Shown here piece after piece: positions 11,013 through 23,700 of a stretch of 64,000 nt of DNA. Under the pieces are notes generated by a model. That model ran no database searches. It saw nothing but the letters and a program-made list of their open reading frames with translations, and was not told the origin of the DNA. Position 1 is the stretch's first letter; the number at the start of each line of letters is the position of its first letter. The DNA lies in NCBI RefSeq assembly GCF_037975245.1, contig NC_092578.1, forward strand, positions 20,230,821 through 20,294,820, written 5' to 3'. The DNA comes from Apostichopus japonicus (Eukaryota; Echinodermata; Holothuroidea; Aspidochirotida; Stichopodidae). A program made the position numbers and the translations under genes.

Positions 11013-11684
11013 GGAAAATTTGTTACTATTTAATTTCAGAATAACAATGTCCTTGTTGAAATTTAGAACCAGTTTGCTGGTAGGTCTACTATAAGTGTGG
11101 TGACATAAGTAAGCCTAAGCTAGGATAGCAAACTAAAGGAAACGAAATGTCCACGATAGGTACAACTTTACTATTTTCTATTTACAGAGTAAAAGCAAAA
11201 TAGTATAAACTTCCAGGCTGTCCCCTGCCCCTACTTTGGCGGCTAGCGCCCTTTGGTTGTAAAGTTTACGTTCCAGGTGGGTAACGGTAAAGGGTGACTT
11301 TAGGCAGAATTTGAGTCCAAGAGATTAATGTTACTATAGCAATTTTTCAGTTTATTTTTCTTAATATTCAATGACACCTCTTGTGAGCTTTTCGAAGAAA
11401 TACTAAACACCCATTTGTGTGCTTTGTCAATCTCGAACAAATGGCAAACTCTGTCACTGTGATGTGAAGTGATGGCGCTCGTCCATCCCTCTTTCTCTGG
11501 CGCAGCTATCGTATTTTGTATAAAATAAACTTTCGTATTTCTGTGATACGTACATGTACTGCTCATAGTATTACCGTGTACTGTCACGTAACGTAAAGCA
11601 GGTAGCGTACACTATTTTCACAAACAGTATACTGAATAGCTAGGCTTATAGTATACTAGAAGGCAGACGGACTATCTTAACAGA

Positions 11685-11756
11685 ATGGGCAAATCCTATG
11701 CCAATTTTATGTGTAAAAAGTTCTTCCACCCTGCTTCATACGACAACATCAAAAGG
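11685..11756 (+). CDS. CIR1: CIR1 coding exon 1
   Basis: 24 codons from ATG, encoding [20 protein letters not shown] then NIKR; this is the Cir_N signature. It ends AGG before a weak donor GTTTGT, phase 0. The ATG matches the human start. Confidence 0.93.
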
Positions 11757-14700
11757 GTTTGTTAATATTCTTATGTTTCTTTAAATTACATGACACTAGT
11801 AGTACTAGTAGGCCTAGTAGTAGTAATACTATACTTAGTACAATAATAGTACACAGGGTTAGTACGCTCCGATCGTACGTTAGGCATGCTGTATTACTAG
11901 TGAATTGTATAGGCAACGGTGTAGGCCTAGCAAGTAGCATATTCCATTCAATATGTGGAGTAACTACAGAATACCCCGCTGGATCTGAGATTGCGGTTTT
12001 GACGGAGACGAACAACGTCCAACGCAGTCTTATATTGTGCTTGAGTAGATGGCGCTATTAATGTAGTTTTAAGATGATTGGACTTTTTGGATTTTTTCTG
12101 TTTTTTCGAATGTACAATGCATATAGCCTACTTGTAAAACGGGGTATAATCAACGGAGTACGTGGTCCGTTTTTGTTTCTGTTGCCAACGAACCAACAGG
12201 CTATGCAGTCATTCTGTAAAGGAAAGTAAAGCCTGAAGATGTGGGGTGACATCCAACGGGAACATGGGGATCTGTGGTGACATCCAACGGGCTACTGGGT
12301 CGAGCTTTAATTGTTTTAAGTAAGGCCGTGGCTATTCTTACGACGAGTCGTAACAATTATTTATAAACTATTCTTACGACAAAGGCAAATTCAAGCGCAG
12401 TAAAGTAAATAAAGCAATTGCGCATGTAGTAGGGGTAACCCTAAACATAACCCTAAATCTCAATCCTAACCCTTACCCTAACCCTAACCGGAAATTATTG
12501 TTTCTCCTCGTCGTAAAAATAGTACTCCTGGTCATGAAAATAGCAACTGCGCATGCGTAGTCGGGAATTATTCTTACGACTAGTCGTAACAATAGCCACT
12601 TTGTTTAAGTAAACCCAACGGGCTACGAAGTCAGAAGTGGTGGAATGGGGGTTGAAGTTTTTAGTGGCGACGAACCAACGGGCTGCGAAGTCAGAAGTTG
12701 TGGAATGGGGGTTGAAGAATTTAGTGGCTATAACCCTAACCCTAAATTTAACCCCTAACCCTAAATTTGGAAGAATTCATTGGCTACGAGCCAACGGGCT
12801 ACGAAGTCATTCTTTATAGTAAAGTATACACATGTTTCCGTAAATAAGTTAATGCTATCTATCACTTATCCACTTTTACCTCGTAGCCCGTAGCACCTAT
12901 TTTGGTTAAGTTTCAATAATGCGGGGTATTCGACAGCTATGCCCAATATGTTAAAGTTAGGGACGCCATTTCCAAACAAGGGGACATTGCATATATACAT
13001 GGTAAGAATATCTATCATTAGACAAAAGCAGAGAAACAAGATATGACTCATCTAGGTCTACTGTTTTAGAAAATATAATGGAATTTGCAAGTATGACGCT
13101 AGATAAGTGTGACTGGCACTAGTAGTACTAGTAGTAATGGAATTAGTACCAAATGGTTTATTTCTTACCAATTCCATCAGTGCCACTCACAGTCACACTT
13201 AATATACAGTAGCATAATAATTTCATTGTGTTACATTTTGTACTTTTCATTCCACTGCCAAGTATTGCTGATGAAGGTCCCAGGGGGACCAAACTTTCTT
13301 TTTTCTTGGCCTATAGAAATCTAGCAAAAGAATGTAATAAAAAAATATATTGTGTAAAAGTAAGTTGGCCTGTCGTTTCGATCCTAACAGGATCTTCTTC
13401 ATAGGCTTAATGACAAAAATATATTATTATGGCCTTCCGTTCCCCTTGTTATATGTTTACCTGATTTAATGTATGTCAGACCCCAAAGAGGAGGACCGAG
13501 TGCTTATAAATATGCCGGACTGTCTGGACATCTGGCCAGCCTACAATGATGACTTAGTATGTTTGTAAAATTGATTTCTACTCACATTTAGGTTGCCATG
13601 TAGTGGCTTGTGGAGAATATGGGAATCAGTTTTATATACATAATTATAAGGATATAGTTGATGATATGGCCTTGTTACTAGCTAGTTAACACTATCTAGT
13701 TACTGTACATCTAGCCTATGCCCTATCAAGTATCATGTTGGAGTCAGACTCAAATTGGTGACACTCTAGAGGCAATATGATGTGTTGTAAGTAGCTCCAT
13801 GACTGATCTCAATTTCTTTAACTGAAACTGTGGAAAGTAAAGTTGTAGCAACATGTCCATGAAAATCATTTTGTTCGTGTGGGCTGTGCTCCCATTTTTG
13901 TAAGTCAAATTGTAACCATTTTTGAACGCAGTATTAATCCACCCAGTCCCAATGAAAATGTCAATAATTTGTGGAAGATGGGAAGAATTCAAACTTATAT
14001 TTAATCCATTCACCAGAATTAATGTATGGCATGAACTATGGGCACATTCCTGTCCTTGTAGAGAAAAAATCATACAAAGGGACAACACATTGTTGACTAA
14101 TACTCAAAAATAACCCTCAGATCTTTATTTTAAAACTTTGAGAAGCATTTCTTTGATGAATGGCTTTTCTATGTCACTAACTGTCACAGGATTTGATCGC
14201 TGCTCTTAGCCATGAGGGTGTTTGACTTCTACTAATGACCATGCTTCATTGACTTCAGAAGGGTGGTACCTTGCAGTGATCAAGTTATCTGGAACTTTTT
14301 TCTGATGTTACTTGACTTAAGAAACATTTATCTCAGTTGCTCATAACAATCAAGTGTTTGAATATATTTGATCTTATTTGACAAGGAATCGAAAAGCCTT
14401 CTGGCTTTCTGGTTTGAACTTCCTGCTTGACAAAACAACTGACAAGTTACTGTTTTGTTTGAGAAAGAACTGTGCATTAGAAGGTAAAAAGTCTACAAGT
14501 AAACTGCAGGTATTTGTTGCATTAGTTGGTAAGCCCATATTGCTTAAATGATAATCAGATTGGTACCGTTTGACAGTACATATCATCAAAATGAGTTTAT
14601 TCATTACTTTTATCAGGTATGGATGGCTCAACAGAGAACAGATGCAGAAAAATCCAGACAGGAATCACTCAGATCAGAATATGAAAGAGAGCAAGAAACT

Positions 14701-17700
14701 TATGTCAATAGGTATTTGTTGTTGTTTTCTTCCTTTTAAACAAGATATTTCAAAAGGTGCAGCTTTGTTGAACGTGCTTGTTGATTTGTATATCCAATCT
14801 GGTGAGTATTACAACAGTATTGAGTCTTAACATTGGATGAGATTAAAGCTCATTTAAAGTCAGCAGATGTCAAAGTCTGAAAACTTGCAAACACGACAAC
14901 TGCAGGAGTAAAGCTTGTATGAACATGGTACTCAGTAAGCAGATCCAGTGTAGTAAGTCTTTCTGATATCTGGGCGAACTGGTGGTTGCCTAGTTCCTGT
15001 TGGAATCCTCTCATACTTATTTCCCAGTCTGATTCATGCTGACCGTCCAACTGCAGGAGTAAAGCTTGTATGAACATGGTACTCAGTAAGCAGATCCAGT
15101 GTAGTAAGTCTTTCTGATATCTGGGCGAACTGGTGGTTGTCTACTTTCTGTTGGAATCCTCTCATACTTATTACCCAGTCTGATTCATGCTGACCGTCCA
15201 ACTGCAGGAGTAAAGCTTGTATGAACATGGTACTCAGTAAGCAGATCCAGTGTAGTAAGTCTTTCTGATATCTGGGCGAACTGGTGGTTGTCTAGTTCCT
15301 GTTGGAATCCTCTCATACTTATTACCCAGTCTGAATCATGCTGACCGTCCAACTGCAGGAGTAAAGCTTGTATGAACATGGTACTCAGTAAGCAGATCCA
15401 GTGTAGTAAGTCTTTCTGATATCTGGGCGAACTGGTGGTTGTCTAGTTCCTGTTGGAATCCTCTCATACTTATTTCCCAGTCTGAATCATGCTGACCGTC
15501 CAACTGCAACAGTAAAGCTTGTATGAACATGGTACTCAGTAAGCAGATCCAGTGTAGTAAGTCTTTCTGATATCTGGGCGAACTGGTGGTTGTCTAGTTC
15601 CTGTTGGAATCCTCTCATACTTATTACCCAGTCTGAATCATGCTGACCGTCCAACTGCAACAGTAAAGCTTGTATGAACATGGTACTCAGTAAGCAGATC
15701 CAGTGTAGTAAGTCTTTCTGATATCTGGGCGAACTGGTGGTTGTCTAGTTCCTGTTGGAATCCTCTCATACTTATTACCCAGTCTGAATCATGCTGACCG
15801 TCCAACTGCAGGAGTAAAGCTTGTATGAACATGGTACTCAGTAAGCAGATCCAGTGTAGTAAGTCTTTCTGATATCTGGGCGAACTGGTGGTTGTCTAGT
15901 TCCTATTGGAATCCTCTCATACTTATTACCTAGTCTGAATCATGCTGACCGTCCAACTGCAGGAGTAAAGCTTGTATGAACATGGTACTCAGTAAGCAGA
16001 TCCAGTGTAGTAAGTCTTTCTGATATCTGGGCGAACTGGTGGTTGTCTAGTTCCTGTTGGAATCCTCTCATACTTATTACCCAGTCTGAATCATGCTGAC
16101 CGTCCAACTGCAGGAGTAAAGCTTGTATGAACATGGTACTCAGTAAGCAGATCCAGTGTAGTAAGTCTTTCTGATATCTGGGCGAACTGGTGGTTGTCTA
16201 GTTCCTATTGGAATCCTCTCATACTTATTACCTAGTCTGAATCATGCTGACCGTCCAACTGCAGGAGTAAAGCTTGTATGAACATGGTACTCAGTAAGCA
16301 GATCCAGTGTAGTAAGTCTTTCTGATATCTGGGCGAACTGGTGGTTGTCTAGTTCCTGTTGGAATCCTCTCATACTTATTTCCCAGTCTGAATCATGCTG
16401 ACCGTCCAACTGCAACAGTAAAGCTTGTATGAACATGGTACTCAGTAAGCAGATCCAGTGTAGTAAGTCTTTCTGATATCTGGGCAAACTGGTGGTTGTC
16501 TAGTTCCTGTTGGAATCCTCTCATACTTATTACCCAGTCTGAATCATGCTGACTGTCCAACTGCAACAGTAAAGCTTGTATGAACATGGTACTCAGTAAG
16601 CAGATCCAGTGTAGTAAGTCTTTCTGATATCTGGGCGAACTGGTGGTTGTCTAGTTCCTGTTGGAATCCTCTCATACTTATTTCCCAGTCTGAATCATGC
16701 TGACCGTCCAACTGCAGGAGTAAAGCTTGTATGAACATGGTACTCAGTAAGCAGATCCAGTGTAGTAAGTCTTTCTGATATCTGGGCGAACTGGTGGTTG
16801 TCTAGTTCCTGTTGGAATCCTCTCATACTTATTTCCCAGTCTGATTCATGCTGACCGTCCAACTGCAGGAGTAAAGCTTGTATGAACATGGTACTCAGTA
16901 AGCAGATCCAGTGTAGTAAGTCTTTCTGATATCTGGGCGAACTGGTGGTTGTCTAGTTCCTGTTGGAATCCTCTCATACTTATTTCCCAGTCTGATTCAT
17001 GCTGACCGTCCAACTGCAGGAGTAAAGCTTGTATGAACATGGTACTCAGTAAGCAGATCCAGTGTAGTAAGTCTTTCTGATATCTGGGCGAACTGGTGGT
17101 TGTCTAGTTCCTGTTGGAATCCTCTCATACTTATTTCCCAGTCTGAATCATGCTGACCGTCTTGTCTCTTATTTCTTTAAATCTGAGGCACCAAAACTAT
17201 TTTGAATTTTTCATCAAGTTGTGATGCACTTTCTACTGATTGTATGAAAAACTTTGTCATCTGTCCTGATATGGACAAAAAGAGTTATACTTACCTTCAA
17301 CAAATAAAACAATTTCCACAGTCCAGTTCCACAAAACCAACAAATCACAAAATGCTGCCACAAACTACAAATATTCTTCTTACCGAACACCCAGAGAGTA
17401 CAAAATCAAAATTTAAACTTGTATGAAGATAAAATGGGTCACATTTACCTAACCATCCTGGTTATGATATACTTGTATGCCACATAATTAAACCTTCGTG
17501 GCTATGATTTACTAGGTCACATGATTAAACTTTTCTTGCTTTGATTTACTAGATACTAAGTTAAGCTGCAGTGAACCTCATACTCTGAATGTGCAGCCTA
17601 GGTAGTAAGTACAAGAACTGTATTGTTTCTTGAAGGGGCCAATTTCAGTATAGGTCAAATGTCTGAAAGCATTTAAACATGACCTCAAAGTAAAGCTTGG

Positions 17701-20700
17701 ATGAACCTAGTAATTTTCTGTTGGTGAATATATTTGGGTCAACTTCAGTTCAGGTAAGTCTGAAATGCTCTTGAAAGTTTCTGAGGGGCTCAATATTCCA
17801 TACACATTAGGTCTGAAATGCTCTTGAACGTTTCTGAGGGGCTCAATATTCCATACACATTAGGTCTGAAATGCTCTTGAACATTTCTGAGGGGCTCAAT
17901 ATTCCATACACATTAGGTCTGAAATGCTCTTGAACGTTTGTGAGGGGCTCAATATTCCATACACATTAGGTCTGAAATGCTCTTGAACGTTTGTGAGGGG
18001 GCTCAATGTACCATACACTTTAGGTCTGAAATGCTCTTGAATGTTTTTGAGGGACTCAATGTACCGTACACATTTGGTCTGCAATGCTCTTGAACAGTGA
18101 ATACAGTCAGTCAGAAGATGAAAATCTGTTTCCTCTATATATTGGAACAGCATCCAGTAGGAAGACTGTTTTCTCTATATATTGGAACAACATTCTGTAG
18201 GAAAGTCCGGTTTTCTCTATATATTGGAACAGCATTCTGTAGGAAAAAGTCCGGTTTTCTCTATATATTGGAACAGCATTCTGTAGGAAGATTGTTTTCT
18301 CTATATATTGGAACAGCATCCAGTTTGGAAGACTGTTTTCTCGATATATTAAAACAGTTAGCATTAAAATTGTTTATTGGAAAAGTGGAAATCTCTGATC
18401 TCTCTGGTTCTCACTTTATTTTTGCACAAATTTAACATAGCTTGCTCTGTCATGACAAGTCCATTGCACAGGATACAAAGCCTTCTGGCTTTCTGGATGT
18501 TTTGTGTAGTTAGTTCCCTTGAATGAAATAGATTCAGTAAAGCTAAAAGGAGAAATGCAGAAAATTAAGATGAAGTGTTCAGAAGGTTCCAGATCAGAAT
18601 TACGCAAGCTAACCTTATTCATATGTACAGTTCATAATAATGGAATGCAGTGTCATGCATGAAATAACTCATATGTATAGGAAACCTGAAACTGATATGT
18701 CTGTCTGCATGTCTGTCTCCAAGGTTACATTGTTAACAATTACATTTACTCTCTTTTAATTCTACTAAGACAACTTATGGGTGATGAAAAGGTCAAACAT
18801 GGTCTGACCTTTATGTACGAACCTCCAAAAGGATTCAAGTCAGAGGAGAAGGACAAAGATGGAGAGCCGGAGTACAAATTTGAATGGCAGCGAGTGGCAC
18901 CTAGAGAGGGTTATGCCAAAAATATGGACGTTACTGATCAACCGTTTGGCATTGCTGTTAGGAAGGTGAAATGCATTCGTTGTCACAATTGGGGGCATGT
19001 CAACACAGACAGAGAGGTAATAGTATTTTATGTGACTCCATACAATTACAAAGTAAGGGCATGTCAACACAGACAGAGAGGTAATAGTATTTTATGTGAC
19101 TCCATACAATTACAAATTAAGGGCATGTCAACACAGACAGAGAGGTAATAGTATTTTATGTGACTCCATACAATTACAAATTAAGGGCATGTCAACACAG
19201 ACAGAGAGGTAATAGTATTTTATGTGACTCCATACAATTACAAATTAAGGGCATGTCAACACAGACAGAGAGGTAATAGTATTTTATGTGACTCCATACA
19301 ATTACAAAGTAAGGGCATGTCAACACAGACAGAGAGGTAATTATAGTATTTTATGTGTCTCCATACAATTACAAAGTAAGGGCATGTCAACACAGACAGA
19401 GAGGTAATTATAGTATTTTATGTGTCTCCATACAATTACAAAGTCAGGGCATGTCAACACAGACAGAGAGGTAATTATAGTATTTTATGTGTCTCCATAC
19501 AATTACAAAGTCAGGGCATGTCAACACAGACAGAGAGGTAATAGTATTTTATGTGACTCCATACAATTACAAAGTCAGGGCATGTCAACACAGACAGAGA
19601 GGTAATAGTATTTTATGTGACTCCATACAATTACAAAGTCAGGGCATGTCAACACAGACAGAGAGGTAATAGTATTTTATGTGACTCCATACAATTACAA
19701 AGTAAGGGCATGTCAACACAGACAGAGAGGTAAGAGTATTTTATGTGACTCCATACAATTACAAAGTCAGGGCATGTCAACACAGACAGAGAGGTAAGAG
19801 TATTTTATGTGACTCCATACAATTACAAAGTCAGGGCATGTCAACACAGACAGAGAGGTAATAGTATTTTATGTGACTCCATACATTACAAAGTCAGGGC
19901 ATGTCAACACAGACAGAGAGGTAATAGTATTTTATGTGACTCCATACAATTACAAAGTCAGGGCATGTCAACACAGACAGAGAGGTAAGAGTATTTTATG
20001 TGACTCCATACAATTACAAAGTCAGGGCATGTCAACACAGACAGAGAGGTAATAGTATTTTATGTGACTCCATACAATTACAAAGTCAGGGCATGTCAAC
20101 ACAGACAGAGAGGTAATAGTATTTTATGTGACTCCATACAATTACAAATTAAGGGCATGTCAACACAGACAGAGAGGTAATAGTATTTTATGTGACTCCA
20201 TACAATTACAAAGTAAGGGCATGTCAACACAGACAGATAGGTAATAGTATTTTATGTGTCTCCATACAATTACAAAGTCAGGGCATGTCAACACAGACAG
20301 AGAGGTAATTATAGTATTTTATGTGACTCCATACAATTACAAAGTCAGGGCATGTCAACACAGACAGAGAGGTTATAGTATTTTATGTGTCTCCATACAA
20401 TTACAAAGTCAGGGCATGTCAACACAGACAGAGAGGTAATAGTATTTTATGTGACTCCATACAATTACAAAGTCAGGGCATGTCAACACATACAGAGAGG
20501 TAATAGTATTTTATGTGACTCCATACAATTACAAAGTCAGGGCATGTCAACACAGACAGAGAGGTAAGAGTGTTTTATGTGACTCCATACAATTACAAAG
20601 TCAGGGCATGTCAACACAGACAGAGAGGTAAGAGTATTTTATGTGACTCCATACATTACAAAGTCAGGGCATGTCAACACAGACAGAGAGGTAAGAGTAT

Positions 20701-23700
20701 TTTATGTGACTCCATACATTACAAAGTCAGGGCATGTCAACACAGACAGAGAGGTAAGAGTATTTTATGTGACTCCATACAATTACAAAGTCAGGGCATG
20801 TCAACACAGACAGAGAGGTAAGAGTATTTTATGTGACTCAATACAATTACAAAGTCAGGGCATGTCAACACAGACAGAGAGGTAAGAGTATTTTATGTGA
20901 CTCCATACAATTACAAAGTCAGGGCATGTCAACACAGACAGAGAGGTAAGAGTATTTTATGTGACTCCATACAATTACAAAGTCAGGGCATGTCAACACA
21001 GACAGAGAGGTAAGAGTATTTTATGTGTCTCCATGCAATTACAAAGTAAGGGCATGTCAACACAGACAGAGAGGTAATAGTATTTTATGTGACTCCATGC
21101 AATTACAAAGTCAGGGCATGTCAACACAGACAGAGAGGTAATAGTATTTTATGTGACTCCATACAATTACAAAGTCAGGGCATGTCAACACAGACAGAGA
21201 GGTAATAGTATTTTATGTGACTCCATACAATTACAAAGTCAGGGCATGTCAACACAGACAGAGAGGTAAGAGTACTTTATGTGTCTCCATACAATTACAA
21301 AGTCAGGGCATGTCAACACAGACAGAGAGGTAAGAGTACTTTATGTGACTCCATACAATTACAAAGTCAGGGCATGTCAACACAGACAGAGAGGTAAGAG
21401 TACTTTATGTGTCTCCATACAATTACAAAGTCAGGGCATGTCAACACAGACAGAGAGGTAAGAGTATTTTATGTGTCTCCATACAATTACAAAGTCAGGG
21501 CATGTCAACACAGACAGAGAGGTAAGAGTATTTTATGTGACTCCATACAATTACAAAGTCAGGGCATGTCAACACAGACAGAGAGGTAATAGTATTTTAT
21601 GTGTCTCCATACAATTACAAAGTCAGGGCATGTCAACACAGACAGAGAGGTAATAGTATTTTATGTGACTCCATACAATTACAAAGTCAGGGCATGTCAA
21701 CACAGACAGAGAGGTAATAGTATTTTATGTGACTCCATACAATTACAAAGTCAGGGCATGTCAACACAGACAGAGAGGTAATAGTATTTTATGTGACTCC
21801 ATACAATTACAAAGTCAGGGCATGTCAACACAGACAGAGAGGTAATAGTATTTTATGTGACTCCATACAATTACAAAGTCAGGGCATGTCAACACAGACA
21901 GAGAGGTAATAGTATTTTATGTGACTCCATACAATTACAAAGTAAGGGCATGTCAACACAGACAGAGAGGTAAGAGTATTTTATGTGTCTCCATACAATT
22001 ACAAAGTAAGGGCATGTCAACACAGACAGAGAGGTAATAGTATTTTATGTGACTCCATAAGGTTGATATATAATGGTGGCAAACCATTACACCTGAAATC
22101 ATTGGTGATCCAGCCTTAACCTCACTCATACCAATTTGCACATGAGAATTTTATCTGAGTAAGCCTTTTTTCTGGTAATTTCCATGTACAGTTGATACAG
22201 CTTTGTGATTAGGACTAAGGGATATGTCTGAATATTAATGGTACTGTGTTATCACTGGGCATGGTCTGCTTGAGAGAGTGTTCTTTGCTGTACTTCAAAT
22301 GACCAAGGTATTAACCTCTTTTCATTTAGTGTCCATTGTTCAACAACAACAAGGATGAGTCTATTTCAGGTCCAAGCACAGACAAGTCAGAGCTTTTGGA
22401 GGATATGAGACGGGATGGTTATGTCCTGAAGCAAAATGTCCTGGACAGGAAGGTGGACCATGGCTCCAAAAACCAGGTAAGTGTGTTAAATAATATTAGT
22501 CTGGGATATCAAAAGTCATTTGTGGTCAGTAAAGGCTGACAGAGGTCATAAAACTTTGTAAACTAGACAACTCCAAGGGAAACTTTTGATGAACGTCATA
22601 AATGGTATGTGGAACCTAATTTGGGAGCACAAGTGTGTCAATGTTGAATCATGAGATGCTGCACAAGGTGGAACAGTGGTTGAAGTAGAGTCCCACAAAG
22701 AATGATTTGTGTTAGAGCAGTAATAGAGTTTAGTCATTGTCAATCCTTGATCTTGAGTAGCAGAAGATGTTCTTAATCATACATGCTTTGCATTTGTCTG
22801 TAGCAAATTATTCCCAGTGATGAGGAGGAAGTACCAGAGACTGCTTTCCTGAAATCTCTTTCAACCAAGGATAAAAAGAAATTGCTCAAGTAAGTGATGA
22901 ATTGAGGATGATTGAACAATGCTTGTGAGTAGGCCTGAGTCGGATACCCAGGTACCCGACCGAACATTCGGGTACCCGAATCGAAAACACGCAATACGGA
23001 ACATTAATTTCATGAAATAACTTTCTTGTAGTGTAGGTGGTTGTTTTAATTACTATTACAAATTTTAGCCATTCTTAATTTTTTTTTTTTCGTGTGTGTG
23101 GATGAAATCACTCACCACAAAATTTTCCATTAAATTAGTGTGGTGTTAGGCTACCATGTGGTCGAAGACAGCAGCAATATTGAAAGTATTCCATGGATAT
23201 TTAAGTTCCAGCTAATTGCGTCACAATTGAGCAAATAAACAGATGGTTAGGCTAGATTTCCACATTAAGTTAGTGTATTGTTAGGCTACCATGTGATCGA
23301 AGATAGCGGCAATAATGAAAGTATTCCATGGATATTTTAGTTCCAGCTACTGCGTCACAATTTTAACGAATAAACAGATGGTTAGGCTAGATTTCCCCAT
23401 TCACTTAGTGTGGTGTTATGCTACCATGTGGTCAAAGATAGCAGCAATAACGAAAGGATTCGGTGAATATTTTTAGTGCTCGCTAACTGCGACACAATTT
23501 GGTCGAATAAAGAGATGGTTAGGCTAGATTTTCATGTTGGCTCTTTGTGATTTTAGGCTACCATGTGGTCAGAGATTTGTGGGGATTTTATGCAAACATA
23601 ATTTGTGGAGTGCACTTGTCTTTGTTGTCATCAAGCAGCTAGCTCTGGTAGTCCATAGCAACTGCTTTCCTCTCATAGTTGTAGCTATTGTATACGCTCG

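Larger units (their letters stand above)
17560..18600 (+). repeat. Dispersed ~1-kb repeat, copy in CIR1 intron 2
   Basis: Segments such as GTCAAATGTCTGAAAGCATT, AAAGCTTGGATGAACCT and, at the far end, CTGATCTCTCTGGTTCTC correspond in order to segments of 55440-56430. The two short arrays listed separately lie inside it. Confidence 0.55.

Noticed and set aside
12430-12490. A true internal telomere or chromosome-fusion point
   Set aside because: The CCCTAA units are few and degenerate and lie inside a MITE with inverted ends.
14850-17040. A repeated 64-aa minus-strand reading frame ([14 protein letters not shown]...), seemingly a repeat protein
   Set aside because: The period is 151 bp, not a multiple of three, so each copy is in a new frame and ends in a stop. 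The copies sit in an intron of a plus-strand gene and show no splice context.
18990-22060. Chains of 60-aa plus-strand frames in the 64-bp array as a gene, or its 23-nt GGCATG...GAG pieces as micro-exons
   Set aside because: The frames are a by-product of reading the unit in three phases with a stop in the third. The AG before GGCATG has no polypyrimidine tract, so a micro-exon acceptor is unlikely.
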